From the NCBI GenBank assembly GCA_030849835.1, contig JASAOC010002095.1, forward strand, positions 62,001-126,000: a stretch of DNA of 64,000 nt, read 5' to 3'. This document shows positions 39,740 through 51,000 of the stretch, piece by piece. The translations under genes were made by a program, and so were the position numbers. Position 1 is the first letter of the stretch, and the number at the start of each line of letters is the position of its first letter. This DNA comes from Herpetomonas samuelpessoai. Its lineage: Eukaryota > Euglenozoa > Kinetoplastea > Trypanosomatida > Trypanosomatidae. A model generated the notes under the pieces. It was not told the origin of the DNA, did not search any database, and saw only the letters and a list, made by a program, of their open reading frames with translations.

Positions 39740-40556
39740 TTTATTGTCACGGAGCTGCGTGGGTGTCGTCAAGTGAAACGAACGTTGGGTGAGAACAGCC
39801 TTTCCTTTCTGACGGCAAGCGGTGTGCGTAATCAGTGAATAGTACAGAGCGCCAAAAAATAATAATATCACGAAAAATGCAGAGCCAATAAACACGTCAG
39901 AAAATAACACCTTATGAATGGTATTCAGAAAACCACAAACAATCTGGTGAACAGGTGAAACACACACAATACAAAAGAAAATACGTAGTTCTGCAGTCGT
40001 TTAGAAATGGAAAGGGTTCTAGGCACGGGATTAACCGTAACGCAAAACTAGGTGACTTGAATATCCAGACAGAATGTTAGAGGGTGGACTGAATTCACCG
40101 TCACTGATCAGATTGTAGTGCTCATGCCACGTGCGAAGCAACCGCAAAGATACCTTCTCTTTCAACACTACGCAACGATGTTGATGCCTCTGCTCATGCG
40201 TGCGCCAAGTACCCTCACTGAGGAGCTCGTACGGCGAATGTGTTCCTGGTAGTAGTAGTTTTTTTTTTTTTTTCGCTAACCACGCATATTTGTATTATCT
40301 TAGTTCTAGTCCTCGTGCCACTGATTTATCAAAATACAAGTGATGGTTTACCTCTGTAGAGTCCGCCCAACAATTATAAATGCTTTAAAGATGCAGGTCC
40401 TCACGACATGAGTAGTAAGAAGCAGTCTCCCACCTGCGCACCTCCTCCACATGTAGGAGCTGGAAAGCAGCCATCACCTCCAAAGAAACGCCAAATTCTC
40501 AATCACACACACACCTCAGTCCCCATGTCTCACCCAATAGAGAGATTGACCCTCCA
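39740..40556. other. Intergenic region upstream of the Tudor/SRI-like gene
   Basis: No gene supported. AT-richer than the coding regions, with a plus-strand T-run at about 40259-40274 preceded by a short (TAG)n. Presumed UTRs. Confidence 0.45.
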
Positions 40557-43500
40557 TCAGTCCGTGCGTCGGCCACCTCGCTTGTCACGTCCACTCTGAG
40601 CATCACTTCCGCCACCCGCAGCGCCGCCCCGGCTAAGCCCCTGCGCATGATGAGACACTCCTTTCTCCGCGTCAAGCTCCTCCCGGAATGCGTAGTTCAC
40701 CTTGGCCAGCTTCACCACCGCCGCATCCATGGCAGGGCTGCGGTATCGCTGGTCCGTCATCCACTCCTCCACCTCAACCAGCTCCACCTTGGCTTCCTTG
40801 GCAATGTCCTCGTTTTTGAGGTTGCGGTGACGGACAAACTCCTGCGGCGAGGCGCGGTAGCGTCGTTTGGTGGCCGGGTGGAGCTCCTGTGCCTGACTGG
40901 TGTTGGCAGTGGTGCCGCTGTTGTTGCCCTTGCGCTTGGAGGCGGAGGACGCGGGAGGGCGGAACACGTAGAGGCCCGTACTGCTGCTGATGTTCACAGA
41001 CCACCCGCGGTACACATCTGGGAAGGGCGCTCCTTTCGCGGGGTAGTTCTTCAGCTTGGTGAGGCGGCTTGTGAGAAGCGCCGGGGTGAGCTCCGCGTGA
41101 GAGACTCCGGGGCGGTCGCCCGGCCCATTAGGGCTCCGGCTCCGCTTGCGCACCCCACCCTTGCCCGGCGCGTCGGCACCAGCATGAGCCGCGCCGCCTG
41201 TCGCCGTGGCCTTGTACTGAATAGAAAATTTCTCCATCGTGGCGGCATCCAAGAAGGCATCGCGCTTCCGCTGATCGTTAAGCCACGCGTCGACCTCCTC
41301 ACGCGTCAGCGCTGCCGCCGAGGGGTCCTGCTGCCGCTTGCGTGCGTTCGCTTGCTGAATCACCTCATGCAAGGCCGCGGCGGAGTTGGCTTCGCCTTTG
41401 ATAAAGGCCTGAGGAGAGGCGAAAAATGTGGTCTTGTCTGTGGGATGGGTGTAGGAAGGGCTGCTCCCCACCGACTTGCTCGGCTTGAAGTAGTACTGGC
41501 CAAAGGTGCGGCTGAGGGACGCTGTCCAGCCGGTGGGTAGCGGTGTGAAGGGCTCCCCCGAAGCCGGGTACGATTTCATGACGACAGCCCAATCCACCGG
41601 TTTGGGAACAGATGCTGCGGCACCTGCGTCGGATGCGTTCGGCGCTCCCGTTGCTTGAACTCCGGGTTGTGCTGTCGTGGGACTGGAGCCGTCGAGGAGA
41701 CCCCCCGCGCCACCAACGCCGCCGCTACTACTATTACCGTACCCAAAAGGAACACCCCCGTACCCTCCGTAGCCCCCACTGCCGTAGCCGTAATCCCCTC
41801 CGCTGTTGTAGTAGGGTACGGTATTACCGTAGGGGTCCGACATGTAGTAGCCCTGCGGCGCAGCGTTGTAGGTGAAGCCCGTTGCGGGGGTGTTGTTGTA
41901 GAAGTTCTCTTGCGGACGCTGTGCGAGGGGAAACGGTGGCACCTCGTTCGACAGCTTGGCCAGTACGAGCGGAAAGTGCGGAACGCTCTCTTGCGCGACG
42001 AGGTAACCCTGTCGCAGCCACACGTAAGCATCCAGAAAGGCGAGCTGCTTGAAGGCGGCGTCCACAAGCTGAATAGCTTCTTTCTCGCGCAGCACATCCC
42101 CTGAGGCGCCTGACGCGTCTGCTGCCGCTGCGGCCACCTCCATGTACTGCAGGTACCGCCCACAGAAGGCAGCCGTTTGCGCGTTCAGGGAAGGGCTGAG
42201 CAGGCTCTTGGAGAGGGCAACCAGGAGAAAATAGAAAGAATCCCGCGAGGTCGAGTGCACCTTTGCCTTCTGGCCGCCTTTCTTCTCGATAAAGAGCGCC
42301 TCAGCCAGATCCGTTCCATCAATGATGTCTGCGCTCAGGTAAAGCCGGAGCAACGTCCGACGCGCGGCGCCTTCCGAGCCCCAAAGCAACGTCGCCACAC
42401 CATCTCCCGCTGACGAAGAAGACGGTGAGGGCGATGATCGTAGCGCTTCCACAAACTGTTGCACTGCGTTAGCGGCCTTGCTCACGTTGGCCGCTGCGCC
42501 ACGTTGCATGGCGGAGAGACCACTCAGCAGCAGGTCCATGGTGTTCCCCAACTGCGACACCAAGCGCTTTGCTGCCGCGCTGTGTGCCAGTGACGGTGTG
42601 GTCGCGGTTCCTGCACCGGCCTTCTCTGTCGGAGAAGACCGGGATGCGGAGCCGTCTTGCGATGCGGCCTCCTTCTTCTCTTCCACCTCCGCCTGGAGGA
42701 GAATAAATGCGTTCAACCACCGCATCAGCGGCTCCCAGTGCTGCAGCACGCGTGCAAAGAAGACGTTATTGGGGCTCGGGTCCGCGCGGAGGCATGAGAG
42801 GGCCACCCACTGAATCACATCGGCATCCAGCAGGAACGGAAGGCAGTAACGTGCAAAGAGGCCGGCGAATTCTTGTGGGAAGAAGGTGGCCAGCATCGCC
42901 CCCAGTTCGGTGCCTTCGTGCGTCGTCAAGAGGTACGGCAGGAGGGCAGGCAGCTGCGCCTCGTCCTTCTCGCTGGTGGCGGCTTTTCGTGTGTTTGGTG
43001 TTTTGCCTGAGGGGAACTTTTTCGCGTCGGACGCCTTGGACTCATTCGGTCCAGCGTCTTCATCGTCCTCAGCATCGTCGCCGTCGTCGCCGCTAGATTC
43101 TTCCACGTATGGTGTCCAGTCATCCGCTGATTCATGCTGAGGCCTTGAAGCCATCAGTGTCATGGCCAGACGAGCACGCGCCGCCTGCAGAGGCGGTTCG
43201 TAGCACTCCAGCAGTGCCTTGACACGGGGGTACTCCTCCTCAAGAAGGTCCGTCAGCTCGTCCATCTCTGTGGTGGGTATGGGAACCTTTGCGGAAGACG
43301 GTGCCACAATACTTGGTAAGGGTGGGAGTCGACTAGGGTCCTCCGTGGAGAAGAACATTTCCGTCATGGCGTCCGCGTTCGCGGGGTCGACCAGACGGAG
43401 GCTGGGGAAGGCATTCCGGACGCGGTCCTGAATGCGCAAGACCAGTTCTTCTGCGGCTTCCAGAGTCATGGGAAGTGGACCCGCTGGCACGGCCGGTGCC

Positions 43501-46250
43501 CCGTGGGGCATGAAGGCAGTAGGGCCGCCGCCATCCCCATAGTAACCCTGCCAGCCCATCATCATCGATGGAGCCGCTGGGTAGCCAGCGTTTGGGTTCT
43601 GACCAGCAGCAGGCCCACCGGGCGAAGGATACGACAGCCCGTACGGCTCGTTGTCAGAGGGAGCCGCCCCCCATCCATACCCACCGCCCGTCTCCCCTGG
43701 CGCGTAGCCTTGGCTACCGTTACCGCCCCACGTCTGCTGCGACGGGTCGTACTGCTGGGACAGACCCGGTGCGGCGCCCCGAGGCTGGCCATACCCGTAA
43801 TCACGAAATCCTGCGGCCGACTGCGGCGCTCGCTCACCGTTGCCCTCCTCTTCCTCTTCATCATCTTCGTTGTCCATTCCGGCGAACGTTGGGCCCTGCG
43901 AACGGTACTGTTGTTGCTGCTGCTGCTGTTGCTGATGGGTCGCCTGAAAGGAAGAAGGGGGTTGCAGGTACGCGCTCTTGGGTGCTCCACTCGCTCCCAT
44001 GTGCTGTGCGGGCGCCGCCATATTCCATGAAAGAAAGACCTCGGGCTGCTGCGCTGTCGGCTCCCTGCCGTGGCCCTGGGGCTCCCCTCCCATATCGTGA
44101 CCAGGGCCCCATGGGCCTCGTGAACCACTGCCACCAGCACCACCGGCCATACCCGCTGGTTGGAGGTACGTGCCCGCCCGCTGCTGCGGTTCTCGTTGGC
44201 CAGGGTACATGGCCTCGCCGCCTTCGTCGTCGTCGTGATCGGAAACGAGCTCAGGGAGGTCAAGCGGTGGCGCCCCAGGGGCGGCGACGTCTCCCTCCCC
44301 TGCTTCCCCAAAGGGGGAGCTAGCCTTTGGGTCGGCAGCGGATGCGTTCATGGCACCAGGGGCTGCGGTGGTGGTTTCTGCTCCATAGCCGTACCCGCGA
44401 CCGCGGCCACCAGGCCCCGCAACGCCGCCCCGTCCACCCATCGCCGTGCCCCGCCCGTACGCAGGCGGCGCTGGACCGGCCGTTGAAGCGGCCGCCGAGG
44501 CTGCTCCGGTCGTACTCGCGCCTGCATGAGCGGAGGGTGTCCCTGCAGTCGCACCCGCCGTGGCCGTTGGTGCTGCCGTTTTAGCGGTTGCGTTCTTGAG
44601 CACGCGATTCAGACGGCGCTCCTCTTCAAAGGCGACGAAGGTGAGGCCACCGCTGCTGCCCCCTGAGCTGGAAGCAGGCTCCGCAGAGCCAGGGTTCAGC
44701 GTGAGAAGGTCATCCTCGCCAAAGAGGCTGACCTGCTCTGCTTGTGCGAGCCAGTTGGGTTTGGGCGCCCCTGTGTCTGCACGCCGGCCGCGGTCACCAC
44801 CACCACCCCCGACTTCGTCGTCGTCGCTGAACACGTCGTTGTCCTCGTCATCATCGAGGCCATCCTCGCCGCGTCCGCCCAACCCGGCGGCCTTGTTGGC
44901 GTCCATCTTTGCTTTGCTACGTTCCGCAGCGGTGTGAACGTAATCGTAGATGTTCCCCAATTCTTCCTCGTTGGCCTCAATGTCACCACGCTGCTGGCGC
45001 AGAAGCAGGAGCCGCGCCTTTTCCAATTCCATCTGCTGCTTTTGAATGTGATACGGCACTCCCTTCTGCAGGAAGAAGTGAGGGCACTCGGCCATCGTGA
45101 CGAGAATACCGAAGCGGGAGAAGAGCTCGGACTGCACAATGACCGACACGTATGGGTTCCAGATGATGCTGTAGACGCTCTCCGGACGTTTCACCGGCGC
45201 GTAGAAGACACCGCGGCTGTACCCATCAATGACGTTAATGTCCACCGTATTGGTTTCGCGAAACGGCGTCAGAAAGTGCTCCACCTGCTCGCGGCTAACA
45301 CCCTGTCCGCCGTTCAGCGTGAGCTTGTAGTCCACCACGGCAAAGGTCGCGTTGGGCTTGTAGTCCTGGATGGGCTGGCCGAAGCCGGCCCGAACCCCCG
45401 CCTCCTGCAGCGAGTTCAACATCTTCACCGCGAGACGGACATCCAGCCCAAAGGTCACCACAAGCTGCGCCAGCTCATTGCCTTTTTTGATGAACTTCAG
45501 CGTCGTGATGGCCGTCGCCGCGTTGTTGTATTTCATCAGATCCAGCAGGTACTGAATCATCTGCACCATATAGTCCTTCTGCGACATGCCCTCCGGGATC
45601 GCGCCATCGAGCAGCAAAACAAGGCAAGGGGAAGGGATCACAGGGGTCTTGTACTGCACGGGCTCGGGGCTCGGGGGCACCAGGCGGAGCTCCGCCACCG
45701 TTGCGGGAAGGTCGAAGCGGATCTGACGCCACGGTTTGGGAGGGGTGGCGTTGTGCTCTTTGATGAGACTGCGAAAGTACTCGAGCACCTCATCCGGAGA
45801 CATGGTGTCGGGAGGAGGGGCGTACTCGGCCAGGATAATGCGGCCACGCTTTGCCTGGAAGCGGTTCATGGCACCGCTGGTATCATAGCCATTGGCCAGG
45901 AGGTACCCTGCGCCTTGTGGGCGTCCTGTGGAAGCATCAGTCGATTTTTTCTCTTCGCGGACTTCCTTGGCTTGCGCCTCGGCGTCCGCCTGAAACGTGG
46001 GATCGTAGGCGAATTCTTCATCGTTGTCATTCCCCTCATCGTCCTCTCCGCTTTGTCCATCCTGCTGGTGCGAGCTGGCACGCGCAAGGTCCGCCGCCCC
46101 CTCATGCGCAGCGTGCGGTTCCGCACGCGCTTCCGTGTCTGCCACGGGCAGTTCGTCAACGACGGGAAGCCTGACCACGCCGTCGGTGGTGGTCTCCGCC
46201 TCTTCCTCCGCTGACGCCTGGTGCGCCGGTTTGCGGTTGAAGTTGTACAT
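40557..46250 (-). CDS. Very large RGG/Gln-rich protein with a duplicated C-terminal WW/MBD-like module
   Basis: This 1,897-residue protein starts at the ATG at 46250. After an acidic N-terminus (1-100), a globular domain spans about 120-420 (MVQMIQYLLDLMKYNNAATA; VYSIIWNPYVSVIVQSELFS). Then come Gly/Ala-rich linkers with RGG-type motifs at about 603-623, a Q9 run near 775 and GY-rich stretches, which suggest RNA binding or condensate formation. A helical domain follows at about 1060-1500. The C-terminus holds two related units at about 1559-1690 and 1725-1860. Each has a YPA-x-G-x-PF motif, a GW...YYF or GW...YVF strand pair, F/Y-x-ASPQ-x-F, and a helix W(L/M)xDQRxR. The strand part recalls WW or methyl-CpG-binding-like folds. 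Function is unknown; an RNA-processing or chromatin role is a guess. Confidence 0.8.
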   Translation of the reverse strand: MYNFNRKPAHQASAEEEAETTTDGVVRLPVVDELPVADTEARAEPHAAHEGAADLARASSHQQDGQSGEDDEGNDNDEEFAYDPTFQADAEAQAKEVREEKKSTDASTGRPQGAGYLLANGYDTSGAMNRFQAKRGRIILAEYAPPPDTMSPDEVLEYFRSLIKEHNATPPKPWRQIRFDLPATVAELRLVPPSPEPVQYKTPVIPSPCLVLLLDGAIPEGMSQKDYMVQMIQYLLDLMKYNNAATAITTLKFIKKGNELAQLVVTFGLDVRLAVKMLNSLQEAGVRAGFGQPIQDYKPNATFAVVDYKLTLNGGQGVSREQVEHFLTPFRETNTVDINVIDGYSRGVFYAPVKRPESVYSIIWNPYVSVIVQSELFSRFGILVTMAECPHFFLQKGVPYHIQKQQMELEKARLLLLRQQRGDIEANEEELGNIYDYVHTAAERSKAKMDANKAAGLGGRGEDGLDDDEDNDVFSDDDEVGGGGGDRGRRADTGAPKPNWLAQAEQVSLFGEDDLLTLNPGSAEPASSSGGSSGGLTFVAFEEERRLNRVLKNATAKTAAPTATAGATAGTPSAHAGASTTGAASAAASTAGPAPPAYGRGTAMGGRGGVAGPGGRGRGYGYGAETTTAAPGAMNASAADPKASSPFGEAGEGDVAAPGAPPLDLPELVSDHDDDEGGEAMYPGQREPQQRAGTYLQPAGMAGGAGGSGSRGPWGPGHDMGGEPQGHGREPTAQQPEVFLSWNMAAPAQHMGASGAPKSAYLQPPSSFQATHQQQQQQQQQYRSQGPTFAGMDNEDDEEEEEGNGERAPQSAAGFRDYGYGQPRGAAPGLSQQYDPSQQTWGGNGSQGYAPGETGGGYGWGAAPSDNEPYGLSYPSPGGPAAGQNPNAGYPAAPSMMMGWQGYYGDGGGPTAFMPHGAPAVPAGPLPMTLEAAEELVLRIQDRVRNAFPSLRLVDPANADAMTEMFFSTEDPSRLPPLPSIVAPSSAKVPIPTTEMDELTDLLEEEYPRVKALLECYEPPLQAARARLAMTLMASRPQHESADDWTPYVEESSGDDGDDAEDDEDAGPNESKASDAKKFPSGKTPNTRKAATSEKDEAQLPALLPYLLTTHEGTELGAMLATFFPQEFAGLFARYCLPFLLDADVIQWVALSCLRADPSPNNVFFARVLQHWEPLMRWLNAFILLQAEVEEKKEAASQDGSASRSSPTEKAGAGTATTPSLAHSAAAKRLVSQLGNTMDLLLSGLSAMQRGAAANVSKAANAVQQFVEALRSSPSPSSSSAGDGVATLLWGSEGAARRTLLRLYLSADIIDGTDLAEALFIEKKGGQKAKVHSTSRDSFYFLLVALSKSLLSPSLNAQTAAFCGRYLQYMEVAAAAADASGASGDVLREKEAIQLVDAAFKQLAFLDAYVWLRQGYLVAQESVPHFPLVLAKLSNEVPPFPLAQRPQENFYNNTPATGFTYNAAPQGYYMSDPYGNTVPYYNSGGDYGYGSGGYGGYGGVPFGYGNSSSGGVGGAGGLLDGSSPTTAQPGVQATGAPNASDAGAAASVPKPVDWAVVMKSYPASGEPFTPLPTGWTASLSRTFGQYYFKPSKSVGSSPSYTHPTDKTTFFASPQAFIKGEANSAAALHEVIQQANARKRQQDPSAAALTREEVDAWLNDQRKRDAFLDAATMEKFSIQYKATATGGAAHAGADAPGKGGVRKRSRSPNGPGDRPGVSHAELTPALLTSRLTKLKNYPAKGAPFPDVYRGWSVNISSSTGLYVFRPPASSASKRKGNNSGTTANTSQAQELHPATKRRYRASPQEFVRHRNLKNEDIAKEAKVELVEVEEWMTDQRYRSPAMDAAVVKLAKVNYAFREELDAEKGVSHHAQGLSRGGAAGGGSDAQSGRDKRGGRRTD

Positions 46251-48098
46251 GCAGAGTGCTTATGATGAGGACGCCACAATGCGATCAAGAGAGGTGTGGC
46301 GCAGGTGCCTTCTGATAGCTCCAACAGCTACAACTATTATTAAGTTCTTTTTTTTTTTTATCAAGTCACCTGGCCGCAGCGGTCCCTTCGGATCAGCGGA
46401 ACGTGATGTAAACAGCTTGGTTGCACCGCTAAAAGTGAGCGAGCACGCACCTTTGTTGTCCAGAAAAACAACAAAAACAACAAAGAAACAAACAAATTCA
46501 CAAAGGTAGTATCACAAGAACGAATGCTGTTTTCACTCAGCTAATCACGTGTGACTGCGCTAGGGTAGACAGAGCACACTAATTGACTTTTGCGTTTCGT
46601 ATGGACGAGGGATAAGTGGGTGAGTTGAGGGACACGAGAAAGTGGAGCCAGGACTTGTGATGTTGCAGTGCGGCGCAAGAGCTATCCAGGAGGCATCCAA
46701 CGAGGTGCTCCGCAAAGGCAACCTTGGCACTCACTCACGCATGTAGCGATTCAAGCAATGATGAATGATTGCTTGAAGGGAGGGGCCTTGACGTGGAGGG
46801 TGTGTCATCCGGTGACTCCTTCCTCCTCACGAACCACAGAATCAACGACCGCACCTGTGTTTGAGGTCGCCTGCCCTGAGAAATCTCATCTCATGGCACC
46901 TGCGACCCTTTCACACTGCCGTGATTTGGATCATCATAGACCCCTGTGGACCGCAAGATACTGCGTGCGGTCAGTAGTGTGACGGTTGCGCTTCTCTCCC
47001 TCTTGGGTGGCCCTGATGACTTAGTAAAGGGTTTGTTAAGCGACAGGAGTGGCGTACAGGGAACATGAATGGTGCGGGAAGGGGGGGGGAGAGAATTAGC
47101 AAAAATGGGTATCTATGAGAATGTCACAAGGGGTGGAGTATGACGAAACAGGAAAAATAGTAAAACCAATAATCATAATAATAACAATCGAAAGCACGAC
47201 AAAGGAGCGAAGAGAGAAGGAACTGGTTCTGAACGCGACAACACGCGTTGCGGAGGAGAAAGGAGGGTGGGGAGGGGCAGAGGTAGATGCGTAACGAACC
47301 AGGAGCTGACGCAGCCATCCTCAAGATACGTTGTGCACACAAAATCAACGCAGTCACGTCACATAACGCCACTGCCCCCCCCCCCTCCCCGTACACACAT
47401 ACGCCAAAGAAAAAGAAAAAGAGGAGCCTGATGAGAACAACGTCTAGTGGATGACCAGTGTGGACAAGATCCCGTATAGTGAATCCTGCGACAAAGGTTC
47501 ACTCACACGGTTTTCGTAGTTGAAAAAAAAAAAAAACTCGCACGCATCGAGACGGCAAGCGCACAGAGACACGTAAAACGACGAAATAAGTAGAGGAGGG
47601 CCGCGCGCTGCCTGTTGAAGCAGACATTGTCTACAAAATGCCCAAGAGCACTCAAGGGCCAACACTGGCGACTGTAAGAGTAGCAGAAGTGAATGGTTTG
47701 GTCCGAGAAAGAGAAAAAACAGAGAGAAGGAAGCGGAGACCTGGAAAGGTGTGGACATACCAACGGCACCTATGTCATTAACGTGGCGCCGCTACAGTGG
47801 TTCTTACACGGTGTCCGCCGCGTGGACGCATCACAGAGCTGGTCATTGTGAAGACAGGAGTCCAGCGGAGGCATCTAGCCAGTTATCAACAAGAGAAAGA
47901 ACTAATCAACAATAGTGAAAGATACAGTCGTAAACGAAGCAAGCCTCTGGGGAAGTCTTCCGTAGAGGTACAGGCCCAGTGAGGGAAACGCGTGTATACC
48001 ATGTTCCCCACCACTCAGTGGATCAACAAGTCTCGTATAGGCGGAAGAAGGGCAAAAATTAAAACAAAAAACAGAGCACCTCTCGATCCGTAAATCAT
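46251..48098. other. Long intergenic region between the RGG/Gln-rich protein and WDR17 genes
   Basis: About 1.85 kb with no supported gene in any frame. It includes an A-rich run in the transcript (plus-strand T11 near 46349-46359), a purine-rich plus strand at about 47080-47280, a G9 run at 47081-47089 and a C11 run at 47375-47385. Presumed long 5' UTR/trans-splicing region plus 3' UTR of the WDR17-like gene. Confidence 0.5.
47375..47385. repeat. C11 homopolymer
   Basis: Eleven consecutive C on the plus strand (G11 in the minus-strand transcript), followed by T and C4, in the gap upstream of the RGG/Gln-rich gene's 5' side. A G9 run lies about 285 nt away at 47081-47089. Confidence 0.7.
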
Positions 48099-51000
48099 CT
48101 AGAGCACGGCGACCCTCGCGCCGGACGCAATGGGCGAGAATTGGCAACACATACTCCACGCCAACGCCTCTTCCTTTGACATGAGCGACGAAGAGTCCTC
48201 CAGCAAGTGAACGGGTCCTCGGATGGCCTGAGAGGTGATGGAAGAGACGAGCTGCTTGCCATCGCTGCCCATCGCAGGCAGCACGGCGCCGACCGGAGCG
48301 CAATCCACCTCCTGCGAGTGCGGGGAGTAGGTGCCGAGCGCCGCCTGGACCTTAGAAACCAAACTTTCCAAGTTGCCGTCGCCCTGCGTGAGCTCACGGG
48401 CCTTGAGAAAGACAGGGCTGAGGAGGGTGGGGAAGCGGTACACCTTGACGCACATGAGAGCAGCCACCAGGTAGCACAGGCAGAGAAACTTCTTGTGTTC
48501 TGGGGACAGGGTGCCACCCGCCGTGGTGTTGGTGGTGGTGGTGCTGCTGCTGCCGTTGGCCGGGTTAGCGCTACCCCCGCTGCTGTTGCGGGCGGGGAGA
48601 CTGATGGGGAGCGCCACATAACCCGTGACATTGTACGCCTGCTTCAGGTAAAAGGCAGCGTTCGGACCGTCCGCGTCCTGCACCGCGAGACCCACAAGGC
48701 TCTCGACAAAGCCGTGAACGCTCTGAAGGGTTTGCGAGCCCGTTACCGGCCCCATGGCGGAGTCCGACTGCAGCACCATGGCCGCGAGCATGTTCTGTGA
48801 GGCAAGGCCGTCGCTTGCGTGGCGTTGCTGAATGGCATCATTGTCCAGGGGCAGCTGTAGTTTGCCAATCTCGCCGCGGATTTGGTCGTAAAAGCCCTTG
48901 AGCTTGTCGTTGATGGCCTGAAAGCTGGCCATGCCAGCGCTCGAGACACTCTGCGATGGCACGCGACTCACCTGCTTGCCGTGGGTGAACTGGAACAGGG
49001 CCACTAGCGTCGCCAGGCTGTGGTACGCGTTCGACTGCCGCGTGGCGCAGGTGACGGCCATGTCCCACTGCCGTAACCGCGCGCTGAGGAGCATGGAAAG
49101 GTAATACGCGGCGTCAATGCTGGCCTGGTCTCGCAGGGGCACGGTGTGGACAAGGATGTGTGTGAGGGCCACGTCACCTGAGTGGGCAAGGGTGCGAACG
49201 GCTTCGTCGTTGCGGCCGCTTGCGAGGTGAGCAGCCGCAATGACGCGAGGGCTGTGGTATTGGTAGAGCTGCGCCATACGGGTGTCCTGTGCGCGCTTCG
49301 CGCCTGCAGACACGCCCTCTGTGTCCACTGTAGACTGGCGAGGGGGTTCCGCATCGGCTGCCGCTCCAGGGTTGCGTTGAGGACAGGTGCGACTGACGAC
49401 GGCGGCGGCATCAGCGTTGTCAAGGGACAGACGCGTCATGAGGGCCGCTGCGCGACTGCTTTCCTCCGCGATAATGTAGTACGTGACCGCACGCGCGTCT
49501 CCTTCTTTCTCCATGGCGGCGGCAGCCTGCAGACACACCTCGCGCCAGTACGCAGCCGACACGGCAGGGGCCGCGGCAATCGCACGGTCCCATTCCTCGG
49601 CCTCCATGAGTAAGTTGCAGTATTCTTTCCACTGCCCAACCTGCAGCATTTCTTCGGCAGCGGCCAGGATGCGCTTCTTCTTGTACGCCGCTCCCGCCGC
49701 TGCGACCGTGCGACCGTGCGCTTTCTCCGCCGACTGCTTCGCCTTGGCGAGGCGGCTGTCAATGAGTTTCGCGGTCGGCACCACAATCTGTCCGGCGCTG
49801 GTGCCACGGCCGGCGTCCACGACGTAGGTGGCCGGATCTGTGGCGTATGTCGCGAGCTGGGCCAAGTCCGCCGCGCCAAGGGGGAACTCAAAAAAGTTCA
49901 CGAGCTTCTCCATCCGCTCTGTCGGCCGCGACGCGGCACTGCCTTCACGGAGCTCCTTCACGAGCTTCTGCACCGCCGCACCCCCGACCACGGACACGGA
50001 CACACTCGCTCCACTGGCGACCGTCATGAGGGAGGCTGGGTCTGCCACCACGCATTGCTCGAGCGAGCCGAGTGCGGCGTCCAGGTACACCTGACGGAGC
50101 AGAGAGAGGAACCACACAACAAAGGATCCATCCCGAGAGGCAGAGACAAAGACGAGCGGCCGCTCCGGGTGCGACGTGATGGCGCAGACATCCGCATTGT
50201 GACCACGCACCGTTGTGACACAGACGCCGTTGCGGATATCCCATAGCCGTATGGTAGCGTCGGCGGAGCCGGACAGGGCCAGGTAGGGTGCCAAGGAGCA
50301 CCACGCCACGCTCTTGATGCGGTCCGAGTGGCCTTTCAGGATGCGCGCATTGACAGAGATGGTGTGCGAGTCGGGCGCCGACAAATCCCACACACGCAGC
50401 GTCCCGTCGTACCCACCGGAAAGCAGGAACTGCGGGGCGGTGACGTTGTACGACACATCGCTGACCGCATCGCTGTGGCCAGAAAGTGTGAGCACGGGGA
50501 CGTCGCTGTTGGAGGTGAGGCTGTAGATGTACACCTTGTGGTCGTTGCATCCGATGGCAAGGGTTTTGGCCTTGGTGGGCTCAATATCCACGGCAGAAAC
50601 CGCTCCGCCAGGCGACGCGAAACGGCGAATCACCTGCCCGTCCTTGGAGAGCAGCGCCACGCCGCTGCGTGAAGTTGCTGCAATCACGCTAGAGTCCCCA
50701 GCAGAAGACCACACGACGCGGTACACGTGTTCTGGGAAGACCGACGTGCGCCACCCTTGACGCTGTGTCGTGACATTGTACTGCACCACCTCACCGCTTC
50801 CAAGTGCCGCCACGAGGTGCTTGCCATTGTGCGACCAATCCACTGAGTACACCATGACGGGGCCAACATCGATAGAGCTCAGCAGCGATGACGTCTTCAT
50901 ATTCCAAACACGCAGCGTGCCGTCTGCTCCCGCAGAGGCGAGGAGGTCCTTGTCGTGACGCGAGAAACGCGCTGTGAGCACGGCGTCTGTGTGACCTGCC

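Noticed and set aside
39740-39967. Hydrophobic N-terminal extension suggesting a membrane-anchored Tudor/SRI-like protein
   Set aside because: Encoded by AT-rich UTR-like sequence; the internal ATG begins a soluble, nuclear-type protein.
44742-46214. Plus-strand open frame of 490 codons
   Set aside because: Antisense shadow of the N-terminal part of the RGG/Gln-rich gene; no domain seen and wrong strand for this unit.
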